This document shows, in pieces, positions 13,354 to 20,532 of a DNA stretch of 22,281 nucleotides (position 1 is its first letter; every line of letters starts with the position of its first letter). The translations under genes and the position numbers were made by a program. The stretch is from the NCBI GenBank assembly GCA_964458805.1, contig CAYWKH010000024.1:1-22281 (forward strand), in the 5' to 3' direction. This DNA is from JAAYLU01 sp964458805. GTDB lineage: Bacteria; Synergistota; Synergistia; Synergistales; Aminobacteriaceae. A model generated the notes under the pieces. It had not been told where the DNA came from and searched no databases. It was given only the letters and a program-made list of their open reading frames with translations.

Positions 13354-14835
13354 TTGACGGATAAAACTTACGATATCGTCGTAGTAGGAGCGGGCATAGT
13401 CGGGGCCGCCCTGGCCAGGGAGCTGTCCGCCTACGACCTGAAGATCGCCGTGATCGACAGGGCGGCTGACATACCGTCCGGGGCCAGCCGGGCCAACAGC
13501 GCCATGATCCACGCGGGCTACGACGATAAGCCGGGGACGCTGAAGGCCTCGCTGTGCGCGCCGGGCAACAGCCTGTACCGCGAGCTGGCCGGGCCGCTGG
13601 ACATCACCCTGCAGAATCGCGGGTCCTACGTGTGCGGCTTCGACGAGAGGGATCTCAAGCACCTGGAGATCCTGCTCGACCAGGGGAGGAGCAACGGGGT
13701 CACGGGGCTCGAGATCATAGGCGGCGACGAGCTTCGCTCGGCGGAGCCGAACGTGAACCCCGGCATAAAGTACGCCCTGCGCGCGCCCACCGGCTGCATA
13801 GTCAACAACTTCGAGGCGGTCCTCGCCTTCATGGACAACGCCCAGCAGAACGGAGCGGAGCTGTTCCTGGAGACCGAGCTGAAGGGTCTGGCCCTGTCCG
13901 ACGACGGAGGGGAGGTAGCCGGGGCGATCACGAGCCGCGGCCTGTTCAGGACGCGCTGCGTGGTCAACGCCGCCGGGGTGGACTCCGACCTGGTGGCGAG
14001 GATGGCAGGCGACGAATCCTTCTCCATCAACCCGACCAGGGGGGAGTACTACATATTCGACAAGAACTACGGGAGGCTGGTGCACTCCTTCTTCTTCCCC
14101 TGCCCGACCGAGAAGGGGAAGGGGATAACCGTGGCGCCCACCGCGGAGAACAACCTGCTGATAGGTCCCACCTCCGAGGTGCAGGAGAGCCGGACGGACA
14201 CCTCCACGACGCGGAGGGGGCTGGACGACGTGGCGGAGGGGGCGCGAAGCCTGGTGCCGTCGATCACGCCCGCCATGGCGATCACCACCTTCTCCGGGCT
14301 CAGGGCGAGCGCCGACGCAGGCGACTTCGTCATAGGACCGCTGGACTCCCCGCGTGGATTCGTCAACGTCGCCGGGATCAAGTCGCCCGGGTTCACGAGC
14401 GCGCCGTCGATCGCCAGGCGCGTCGTGGAGATGATGAAGGACGCCCTGTCCGACAGCCTGACCTTTGCCCCCAACGCCTCCTTCGTGCCGGAGAGGAGGC
14501 ACATCCCCCGTTTCGAGTCCCTGCCGGCGGAGGAGAAGGCCCGCCTCGCGGCGGAGGACCCCCGCTACGCGCAGATCGTCTGCCGCTGCGAGACTGTCAC
14601 CGAGGCTCAGATAGTCGAGGCGATAAGGAGGGGAGCGCGCACCGTGGCGGCCGTGAAGATCTGGACCAGGGCGGGCGCGGGGCGCTGTCAGGGAGGATTC
14701 TGCGGCCCGCGCGTGGTCGCGATACTCGCGCGCGAGCTCGGCATATCGCCCGAGGAGGTCACTCGCCACGGCGGGCACTCGCGCCTGCTGGTCGGCAGGA
14801 CGAAGGACTACTGGTTCAAGGGGGCGGGGAGATGA
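13354..14835 (+). CDS. glpA: FAD-dependent glycerol-3-phosphate dehydrogenase, GlpA type
   Basis: A 493-residue flavoprotein expected to oxidise glycerol-3-phosphate to dihydroxyacetone phosphate. The N-terminal G-A-G-I-V-G (12-17) binds FAD; the DAO-family body continues with S-R-A-N-S-A-M-I-H-A-G-Y and G-L-R-A-S-A-D-A-G-D-F. The C-terminus carries a BFD-like [2Fe-2S] domain with Cys410, Cys412, Cys445 and Cys450 (C-R-C-E ... R-C-Q-G-G-F-C). The start is taken as TTG at 13354: GGAGGTG (13338-13344) precedes it at proper spacing, and the result fits the family N-terminus. The ATG at 13336 has no ribosome site and overlaps the Shine-Dalgarno. Two electron-transfer partners follow with overlapping starts. 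A broader sugar-acid or 2-hydroxyacid substrate is less likely given glpK and glpF nearby. Confidence 0.88.
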   Translation: MTDKTYDIVVVGAGIVGAALARELSAYDLKIAVIDRAADIPSGASRANSAMIHAGYDDKPGTLKASLCAPGNSLYRELAGPLDITLQNRGSYVCGFDERDLKHLEILLDQGRSNGVTGLEIIGGDELRSAEPNVNPGIKYALRAPTGCIVNNFEAVLAFMDNAQQNGAELFLETELKGLALSDDGGEVAGAITSRGLFRTRCVVNAAGVDSDLVARMAGDESFSINPTRGEYYIFDKNYGRLVHSFFFPCPTEKGKGITVAPTAENNLLIGPTSEVQESRTDTSTTRRGLDDVAEGARSLVPSITPAMAITTFSGLRASADAGDFVIGPLDSPRGFVNVAGIKSPGFTSAPSIARRVVEMMKDALSDSLTFAPNASFVPERRHIPRFESLPAEEKARLAAEDPRYAQIVCRCETVTEAQIVEAIRRGARTVAAVKIWTRAGAGRCQGGFCGPRVVAILARELGISPEEVTRHGGHSRLLVGRTKDYWFKGAGR

Positions 14836-16088
14836 GCGATATCCAAGTGGACGTGGCGGTGGTGGGCGCGGGCCCGGCCGGAGTCGCGGCCGGCATAGGC
14901 GCCAGGGAGGCCGGGGCCGGGAGGGTGCTCGTCATAGAGCGCGACTGGGACCTCGGCGGCATCCTGCAGCAGTGCATCCACCCCGGCTTCGGCCTGCACA
15001 CATTCAAGGAGGAGCTCACCGGCCCCGAGTACATGCACCGCTGGATAGAGAGGGCCCGCGAGGCCGGCGTCGAGTTCATGACCAACTCCATGGTCTTCGG
15101 CGCGCACCCCGACGGGTCGCTCGACGTCATGAACCCCGACAGGGGCGTATTCCGCGTGACCTCCGGGGCGACGGTGTTGGCGATGGGGTGCCGGGAGAGG
15201 CCGCTGGGGGCGATAAACATCCCCGGCAGCCGTCCGGCGGGGATCTACACCGCGGGCACGGCCCAGCGCTTCGTCAACATGGAGGGGTACATGCCCGGAA
15301 ACAGGGCGGTCATACTCGGCTCCGGCGACATCGGCCTGATCATGGCCCGCAGGATGATCTGGGAGGGGGCGAAGGTCGAGGCGGTGTTCGAGATAATGCC
15401 GTGGGCCGGCGGACTGAGGCGCAACATAGCCCAGTGCCTGGACGACTACGGAATACCCTTCTATCTTAATCACTCGGTCGTCCGGGTGCACGGGCACGAC
15501 AGGCTAGAGGGAGTGACCGTGGTGGAGCTGGACGGCGACAGAAAGCCGGTGCCCGGCAGCGAGAGGTTCGTCCCCTGCGACACCATGCTGCTGGCGGTCG
15601 GCCTCATACCGGAGAACGAGCTCTCCCGCATGGCCGGGGCCGAGATCCACCCCGTGTCCGGCGGGCCGATTCTGAACGAGCTCTACCAGACCACCCGACC
15701 GTCCATCTTCGCGGCCGGCAACGTGGTCATAGTCTACGACCTGGCGGACTGGGTCAGCCAGGAGGGGGTGGCGGCGGGGCGCAACGCGGCCCTTTACGCC
15801 GCCGGGGCGCTGCCGAAGCCGGCCAGGCGACTGGCCATCCGCGGAGGGAAGAACGTAAGGCTGTTCTCCCCGCACTACGTCACCGGAGGCGCGGACGCCA
15901 CGGTATACTTCCGGGTGACCCGGCCCATCGAGAGGCGATGCCGCGTCTTCGCGGACCACGGCCTCTACGAGCGCCGCGAGCGCTACGCGAGGCCGGGGGA
16001 GATGAACGAGGTGCGCCTTGCCAGGGAGGCCCTGGCGGCCCTGCCGGACGACGTGACCGAGATCGTAGTGGACGCCGAGGAGGTGTGA
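14832..16088 (+). CDS. FAD/NAD(P)-dependent oxidoreductase, partner of GlpA
   Basis: A 418-residue flavoprotein of the pyridine nucleotide-disulfide oxidoreductase class 2 type. It has two dinucleotide folds: G-A-G-P-A-G (12-17) for FAD and G-S-G-D-I-G (163-168) for NAD(P). The A-V-G-L-I-P-E-N-E-L and F-A-A-G-N-V segments are typical of the FAD domain. A redox Cys-x-x-Cys pair is not visible; Cys48 (L-Q-Q-C-I-H) and Cys120 (M-G-C-R-E-R-P) are single. It starts by an ATGA overlap with glpA and ends by a TGATG overlap with DUF1667, so the three are almost certainly one functional unit. It probably takes electrons from GlpA and passes them to NAD or another carrier; it is not a GlpB homologue by sequence feel, only by position. 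Confidence 0.85.
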   Translation: MSDIQVDVAVVGAGPAGVAAGIGAREAGAGRVLVIERDWDLGGILQQCIHPGFGLHTFKEELTGPEYMHRWIERAREAGVEFMTNSMVFGAHPDGSLDVMNPDRGVFRVTSGATVLAMGCRERPLGAINIPGSRPAGIYTAGTAQRFVNMEGYMPGNRAVILGSGDIGLIMARRMIWEGAKVEAVFEIMPWAGGLRRNIAQCLDDYGIPFYLNHSVVRVHGHDRLEGVTVVELDGDRKPVPGSERFVPCDTMLLAVGLIPENELSRMAGAEIHPVSGGPILNELYQTTRPSIFAAGNVVIVYDLADWVSQEGVAAGRNAALYAAGALPKPARRLAIRGGKNVRLFSPHYVTGGADATVYFRVTRPIERRCRVFADHGLYERRERYARPGEMNEVRLAREALAALPDDVTEIVVDAEEV

Positions 16089-16477
16089 TGCCCGTGGAGA
16101 CGCGAGTGATGAGCATGATCTGCGTGAGATGCCCCGTGGGCTGCGACATAAAAGTGACCGCCGACGGGGACGAGGTGAAGTCGGTCGAGGGCAACTCCTG
16201 CCCGCGCGCGCTGGAGTTCGCCAGGGACGAGGTGAGGAACCCGACCAGGGTGTTCGCCACCACCGTGCGCGTGTCGGGGGGGAGGTTGCCGGTCTGCCCG
16301 GTGCGAAGCCGGGGCCCCGCGCCCAAGAGCCGCCTGTTCGACATATCGCGCGAGGTGGCCGGCCTGACAGTCCCCGCCCCGGTGAGGATCGGGCAGGTGA
16401 TCCTGGCCGATGCCTGCGGCACTGGAGTGGACATAATCGCCTCCCGAGACCTCGAGGCCCGGGAGGTGACCGCATGA
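16088..16477 (+). CDS. DUF1667 protein, cysteine-rich, likely Fe-S electron carrier
   Basis: A 129-residue protein with Cys12, Cys15, Cys19 and Cys38 in a C-x2-C-x3-C...C arrangement and a further Cys70. The first four resemble the N-terminal [4Fe-4S] site of molybdopterin oxidoreductases, and the family is found beside GlpA-like dehydrogenases in anaerobes. The segments G-N-S-C-P-R-A-L-E-F-A and P-V-C-P-V-R-S are DUF1667 features. No signal peptide or membrane segment is visible. By context it completes an electron-transfer unit with the two flavoproteins upstream, a job that GlpC does in E. coli. Its start overlaps the previous stop, and its stop overlaps the HPr start. Confidence 0.85.
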   Translation: MPVETRVMSMICVRCPVGCDIKVTADGDEVKSVEGNSCPRALEFARDEVRNPTRVFATTVRVSGGRLPVCPVRSRGPAPKSRLFDISREVAGLTVPAPVRIGQVILADACGTGVDIIASRDLEAREVTA

Positions 16478-16731
16478 ACAGAGAGGTTGCGGTTCTTAAC
16501 CCGCACGGCCTGCACGCTCGCCCCGCGGCGAGGTTCGTCCAGGCCGCCGCGTCCCTGCCGGGCGCTGTGACTATTGAGAGGGGCGGCAAGCAGGTCAACG
16601 CGAAGAGCATCCTGTCCGTGATGTCGCTCGGAGTTTCGAAGGGGGACGTAGTGACCCTGTCCGCGGACGGAGACGGGGCCGAGGAGCTGCTCCTGGCGCT
16701 TGAGGGCATACTGACCGGAGAGGCGGAGTAA
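16474..16731 (+). CDS. ptsH: Phosphocarrier protein HPr family
   Basis: An 85-residue HPr. The phosphorylated histidine is in N-P-H-G-L-H-A-R-P (His14, equal to the classical His15), and the regulatory serine is in N-A-K-S-I-L-S-V-M-S-L-G (Ser45, equal to Ser46). Having both suggests it can carry phosphate from enzyme I and may also be regulated by an HPr kinase. Its ATG overlaps the DUF1667 stop (ATGA). No PTS sugar permease or enzyme I is nearby, so the obvious client in this window is DhaM, encoded 5 kb upstream. A purely regulatory (Crh-like) role is less likely because the catalytic histidine is kept. Confidence 0.93.
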   Translation: MNREVAVLNPHGLHARPAARFVQAAASLPGAVTIERGGKQVNAKSILSVMSLGVSKGDVVTLSADGDGAEELLLALEGILTGEAE

Positions 16732-16756
16732 CGAGGCGCGGTTTTGCAGGCGACGG

Positions 16757-16785
16757 TTGACAGGAGACCTGAAACAGGGTAGATA
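16757..16785 (+). promoter_or_regulatory. Possible promoter for the TRAP-phosphodiesterase genes
   Basis: TTGACA (16757-16762) followed after 17 bases by TAGATA (16780-16785), in the 131-base gap between HPr and dctP. The -35 is perfect and the -10 is weak. It would give a leader of about 70 bases and let the TRAP genes be expressed apart from the glycerol island. Confidence 0.42.
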
Positions 16786-16862
16786 TGAGACACGGGCCGC
16801 ACGTGCCGCGAGACGCGCGGTCGCCTCGGGTGCGCCACATCATGCTGAAGGAGAGTGTCGTA

Positions 16863-17867
16863 ATGAAAAGAAGGGCGGTACTGGGATTCATAGTGATGAT
16901 CTGCGTGCTCATGGGTGCGGCGGGGATCGCCTCAGCCTCCGACTACAAGCTGGTGCTTCGGCTGAGCCACGTCTTCTCCCCCGACGAGCAGCTCACCAAG
17001 TCGATGGACTGGGTCGCCGAGAGGATCCTCAAGAGGACCAACGGCGCGATCGAGATCCAGACCTTCCCGCAGGCCCAGATCGCCGTCTACAAGGACGGGC
17101 TGGAGCAGGTGGTCCGAGGCGCCGACTTCATCTCGGCGGAGGACCCGTCCTACGTCGGCGACTACGTCCCGGACTTCATAGCGCTGGTGGGGCCGATGCT
17201 CTACAACTCCTACGACGAGTACGTCGAGATGATCAAGACCGACCTCGTGCAGGACATGATCAAGAGGGCGGAGGAGAAGGGGATCAAGATCCTGGCGCTC
17301 GAGTACGTGTTCGGCTTCCGCAACGTCATCACCAACAAGCTTGTCGAGAGGCCGCAGGACCTCAAGGGCGTGAAGATCCGCACCCCCGGCAGCCAGCTCT
17401 TCATCCAGACCCTGACCGCCATGGGCGCGACGGTCACCCCCCTTCCCTGGGCCGAGACCCTTCCCGGCGTGCAGCAGGGCATAGTCGACGGGATCGAGGG
17501 CTCGGAGTTCACCAACATCGGCACCAAGGTCTACGAGCTGCTGAAGAACGTCGCCCGCACCCAGCACTTCCTCGGCACCTGCGGGGTCTACATCTCCACC
17601 GAGGTGTGGGACAAGATCCCCGAGGAGTACCGCGAGATAATAGCCGACGAGTTCGCCAAGGGCGCGCTCGAGATGGTCGAGATCGGCAAGAGGGACCTCG
17701 GAGAGGTCACTGAGAAGCTCGAGTCCTACGGAGTCAAGTTCAACGAGGTGGACAAGAAGGCCTTCGTCGAGGCCACCAAGAGCATCTACGACACCTTCCC
17801 CGGCCTGACCCCCGGCATCTACGACAGGCTCCAGGAGGAGCTGGCGAAGATCAGGGAGAGGCTGTAG
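16863..17867 (+). CDS. dctP: TRAP transporter solute-binding protein, DctP family
   Basis: A 334-residue periplasmic binding protein. Residues 1-26 (M-K-R-R ... A-S-A-S) are a signal peptide, and the mature part starts with L-R-L-S-H-V. The conserved arginine that usually salt-bridges a substrate carboxylate is Arg173 in K-I-R-T-P, and Arg153 (G-F-R-N-V) is a second candidate. P-L-P-W-A-E-T-L-P-G-V-Q-Q-G-I-V-D-G-I-E is the family signature. The ATG at 16863 follows GAAGGAG by 9 bases; an earlier ATG would put a non-signal stretch in front. It delivers its ligand to the DctQM membrane part encoded next. The ligand is unknown; the phosphodiesterase at the end of the gene group suggests a glycerol-containing phosphate ester, though a carboxylate is the usual TRAP ligand. 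Confidence 0.92.
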   Translation: MKRRAVLGFIVMICVLMGAAGIASASDYKLVLRLSHVFSPDEQLTKSMDWVAERILKRTNGAIEIQTFPQAQIAVYKDGLEQVVRGADFISAEDPSYVGDYVPDFIALVGPMLYNSYDEYVEMIKTDLVQDMIKRAEEKGIKILALEYVFGFRNVITNKLVERPQDLKGVKIRTPGSQLFIQTLTAMGATVTPLPWAETLPGVQQGIVDGIEGSEFTNIGTKVYELLKNVARTQHFLGTCGVYISTEVWDKIPEEYREIIADEFAKGALEMVEIGKRDLGEVTEKLESYGVKFNEVDKKAFVEATKSIYDTFPGLTPGIYDRLQEELAKIRERL

Positions 17868-17909
17868 CCAGGGCCGCGAGGACTGAAGAAGGGTAGCTTA
17901 AGCAAGAAG

Positions 17910-17937
17910 CGCGGCAGGGTCCTCCCGCCCTGCCGCG
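17910..17937 (+). terminator. Hairpin between dctP and dctQ, partial terminator or attenuator
   Basis: CGCGGCAGGG (17910-17919) pairs perfectly with CCCTGCCGCG (17928-17937) around an 8-base loop, followed by GATTTATT. The tail is only partly T-rich, so leaky termination is likely. This would give more binding protein than membrane subunits, as is often seen in binding-protein transporters. Confidence 0.55.
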
Positions 17938-17964
17938 GATTTATTCCACGAGGGGTTGCCTGCC

Positions 17965-18453
17965 ATGAAAATTAAAATGCGCGCCATCCTCGCGCACGCC
18001 GAGGAGATAGTCAGCGCCTTCTTCATAAGCATTACCGTGAGCATGGTCATAGTGAACGTCTTCTTTCGATATGTGCTCAACAGGGGGATATTCTGGTCGG
18101 AGGAGGTGGCCACCATCTCGTTCGTCTGGAGCGTGTTCGTGGGGGCCGCGGCCTGCCACAAGCACAAGATGCACATAAGCATAGACCTCTTCTCAAAGCT
18201 GGCCCCCAAGCCGCTGAAGAGGCCGGTCAGGATGCTGGCCCACCTCGTCATGATCGTCATCAACACGTATATAGTCTACCTGAGCGTCGTCTTCGTGCGG
18301 GCCTCGTCGATAAAGCCCACCGCGGTGCTCGGCATCTCGTCCAGCTACGTCAGCTCGGCGGTCCTGGTAGGCTTCGCCCTTATGACGATCCACTCGGTCG
18401 GCTTCCTGGTCGAGGAGCTGCGCGGCGGCATGCCCGCGGAGGAGGTCGCCTGA
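17965..18453 (+). CDS. dctQ: TRAP transporter small membrane subunit, DctQ family
   Basis: A 162-residue inner-membrane protein with four hydrophobic helices (about residues 14-36, 46-62, 86-106 and 126-150). N-V-F-F-R-Y-V-L-N-R-G-I-F-W-S-E-E-V-A is the family signature at the first loop. The ATG at 17965 is preceded by GAGGGG with 9-base spacing; a TTG at 17956 is too close to that site. Its stop overlaps the dctM ATG (TGATG). DctQ holds the binding protein and large subunit together in the Na+- or H+-driven importer. Confidence 0.92.
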   Translation: MKIKMRAILAHAEEIVSAFFISITVSMVIVNVFFRYVLNRGIFWSEEVATISFVWSVFVGAAACHKHKMHISIDLFSKLAPKPLKRPVRMLAHLVMIVINTYIVYLSVVFVRASSIKPTAVLGISSSYVSSAVLVGFALMTIHSVGFLVEELRGGMPAEEVA

Positions 18454-19736
18454 TGGAGTTCCTGCCTGTAGCCGTCGTCTTCGTGCTCTACTTCTCCGGC
18501 ATCCCGATCGCGTTCGCCCTGTTCGGCGCCGCCCTGTCCTACTTCACCTTCATAAACACGGGCAGCCCGGTGGACCTTATCCTGCAGCGCTTCATCACGA
18601 GCACCGCATCGTTCCCGCTGCTGGCCGTCCCGTTCTTCATAATGGCGGGATCGGTCATGAACTACGCCGGCATCAGCACGCGCCTCATGAGCATGGCCGA
18701 CGTGCTCACCGGACACATGACAGGGGGGCTGGCCCAGGTGAACGTCATGCTCAGCACACTCATGGGGGGAGTCACCGGCTCGGCCAACGCCGACGCCGCG
18801 ATGGAGAGCAAGATCCTCGTGCCGGAGATGGTCGCGAGGGGGTACGACAAGGCGTTCTCCGCGGCGATAACCGCCGCCTCGTCCGCGATCTCGCCGGTCA
18901 TACCGCCCGGCATCAACCTGATAATCTACGCCCTGATCGCCCGCGTCTCCGTGGACAAGATCTTCATGGCGGGGTACGTTCCCGGCCTGATCATGTGCTG
19001 CTCCCTGATGCTGGCGGTGCACTTCATCTCCAGGAGGAGGGGGTACAGGCCGTCGCGGGAGAGGCGGGCCACCGGCCGTGAGATGCTGGCGCAGCTGAGG
19101 CACTCCGGCTGGGCGCTGTTCATGCCGCTTGGCATCATCCTGGGCCTTCGCTTCGGGGTGTTCACCCCTACGGAGGCGGGCGCGGTGGCGGTGGTCTACT
19201 GCGTCCTGGTGGGCTTCTTCGTCTACCGGGAGCTGCGCTTGTCGCACTTCGTCGAGATACTGAAGGACACCGTCTACGGCACCAGCACGGTGCTGCTGGT
19301 CATAGTGGCAGCGTCGGTGTTCGGCTACTACATGAGCTGGGAGCGCATACCGCAGAGCATGGCGAAGCTGCTGCTCGACGTCGCGTCCAACAAGTACGCC
19401 ATGCTGATGGTGATCAACATCCTGCTGCTCATCCTGGGGATGTTCCTCGAAGGGGGCGCGCTGATGATCATTCTCGCGCCGCTGTTCGTACCGGTGGTCA
19501 CGGGACTGGGCGTCGATCCGATCCACTTCGGCCTGGTGATAATCGTCAACATCATGATCGGCGGGATAACGCCGCCGTTCGGGTCGATGATGTTCACCAC
19601 CTGCTCGATAACCGGCGTGTCCATCCCGGACTTCGTCAGGGAGAGCATACCGTTCATCATAGCGCTCATCGCCGCTCTGCTGATCGTCACGTACATCCCG
19701 GCGCTGACCCTGTTCCTGCCGGGGCTGCTGGGGTGA
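18453..19736 (+). CDS. dctM: TRAP transporter large membrane subunit, DctM family
   Basis: A 427-residue polytopic membrane protein with about 12 hydrophobic segments, the normal size. It includes F-F-I-M-A-G-S-V-M-N-Y-A-G-I-S near helix 3, G-S-A-N-A-D-A-A, S-A-I-S-P-V-I-P-P-G-I-N, F-T-P-T-E-A-G-A-V-A-V-V-Y, and M-I-G-G-I-T-P-P-F-G-S-M-M-F near the end, all typical of DctM. It forms the substrate path and couples uptake to an ion gradient. The start overlaps dctQ, and the stop overlaps the phosphodiesterase GTG (GTGA), so the phosphodiesterase is translationally tied to the transporter. Confidence 0.95.
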   Translation: MEFLPVAVVFVLYFSGIPIAFALFGAALSYFTFINTGSPVDLILQRFITSTASFPLLAVPFFIMAGSVMNYAGISTRLMSMADVLTGHMTGGLAQVNVMLSTLMGGVTGSANADAAMESKILVPEMVARGYDKAFSAAITAASSAISPVIPPGINLIIYALIARVSVDKIFMAGYVPGLIMCCSLMLAVHFISRRRGYRPSRERRATGREMLAQLRHSGWALFMPLGIILGLRFGVFTPTEAGAVAVVYCVLVGFFVYRELRLSHFVEILKDTVYGTSTVLLVIVAASVFGYYMSWERIPQSMAKLLLDVASNKYAMLMVINILLLILGMFLEGGALMIILAPLFVPVVTGLGVDPIHFGLVIIVNIMIGGITPPFGSMMFTTCSITGVSIPDFVRESIPFIIALIAALLIVTYIPALTLFLPGLLG

Positions 19737-20458
19737 CGGCCATGCTGGTCCTGGGACATAGAGGGGCGTCGGGATACGCGCCGGAGAACACTCTGCCGGC
19801 CTTCGAGCTGGGGGTCGAACAGGGGTGTCACGGGTTCGAGTTCGACGTGCAGCTCACGCGCGACGGGGTGGCCGCGGTCATCCACGACTGGACGGTGGAT
19901 CGCACAACAAACGGCTCGGGCGAGGTGCGGGGCATGGATTACTCGGATATTCGCTCCCTTGACGCCGGGTCGTGGTTCGGCCCGAAGTTTGCGGGGGCTC
20001 GCGTGCCGCGCCTGGAGGAGCTGTTCGAGAGGCTGCCGAAGGACATGACGCTGAACGTGGAGATGAAGAGCCGCCCGGACGACCGGCCGGGGCTGGAGGA
20101 GCTGGTCGCGTCGCTTGTAGCGAAGTACGGCGCAGCGGAGAGGACCATCGTCTCCTCGTTCAACCACAAGAGCCTGAAGCTTCTGCACAAGATAGCGCCG
20201 CAGTTGAAGAAGGGGCTGCTTTACGAGGGGGTGCTGATCGCGCCGCTCTCCTACGGGGGGCGCCAGGGGCTGGGGCTGAGCAGCCTGCACCCGTGTCACG
20301 ACTACGTGGAGCCCGGCGTGGTTAAGACAGTCCACAACAGCGGCATCAAGGTCGCCTGCTGGACGGTGAACACGGCCGAGCGGGCCCTGGAGCTGGAGAA
20401 GATGGGGATCGACATAGTGATCACCAACTACCCGGACAGGCTATTGTCGGCCCTGTAG
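19733..20458 (+). CDS. ugpQ: Glycerophosphodiester phosphodiesterase, cytoplasmic type
   Basis: A 241-residue GDPD-family enzyme that hydrolyses glycerophosphodiesters to glycerol-3-phosphate and an alcohol. It has the H-R-G-A-S-G (His9, Arg10), P-E-N-T (Glu18), F-E-F-D-V (Glu36, Asp38) and H-D-W (His51) motifs that carry the catalytic and metal-binding residues. E-M-K-S and the C-terminal W-T-V-N-T and V-I-T-N-Y-P-D also fit. There is no signal peptide, so it acts in the cytoplasm like UgpQ. The start is GTG at 19733 overlapping the dctM stop; an ATG three codons later is an alternative. The context suggests it acts on something brought in by the TRAP system, and its product can be used by GlpA. 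Confidence 0.92.
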   Translation: MTAMLVLGHRGASGYAPENTLPAFELGVEQGCHGFEFDVQLTRDGVAAVIHDWTVDRTTNGSGEVRGMDYSDIRSLDAGSWFGPKFAGARVPRLEELFERLPKDMTLNVEMKSRPDDRPGLEELVASLVAKYGAAERTIVSSFNHKSLKLLHKIAPQLKKGLLYEGVLIAPLSYGGRQGLGLSSLHPCHDYVEPGVVKTVHNSGIKVACWTVNTAERALELEKMGIDIVITNYPDRLLSAL

Positions 20459-20478
20459 CCGACCAGGAAAAGAAGACG

Positions 20479-20510
20479 CCGGGGGAGGCGCGAAAAGGAC
20501 GCGCCCCCGG
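20479..20510 (+). other. Hairpin between the phosphodiesterase and the aldo/keto reductase
   Basis: CCGGG and GGCGCG pair with CGCGCC and CCCGG, with a 3-base bulge on one side and a 7-base loop AAAAGGA. No T-run follows. It could separate the two genes by processing or Rho-dependent stop. Confidence 0.4.
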
Positions 20511-20532
20511 ACTGGGAGGGAGGTAGTATCAA

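Noticed and set aside
13554..16088. An 844-residue protein made of a long N-terminal part plus the FAD/NAD oxidoreductase
   Set aside because: The first half is the wrong-frame reading of glpA, rich in Arg and Gly. The oxidoreductase starts at the ATG 14832 that overlaps the glpA stop.
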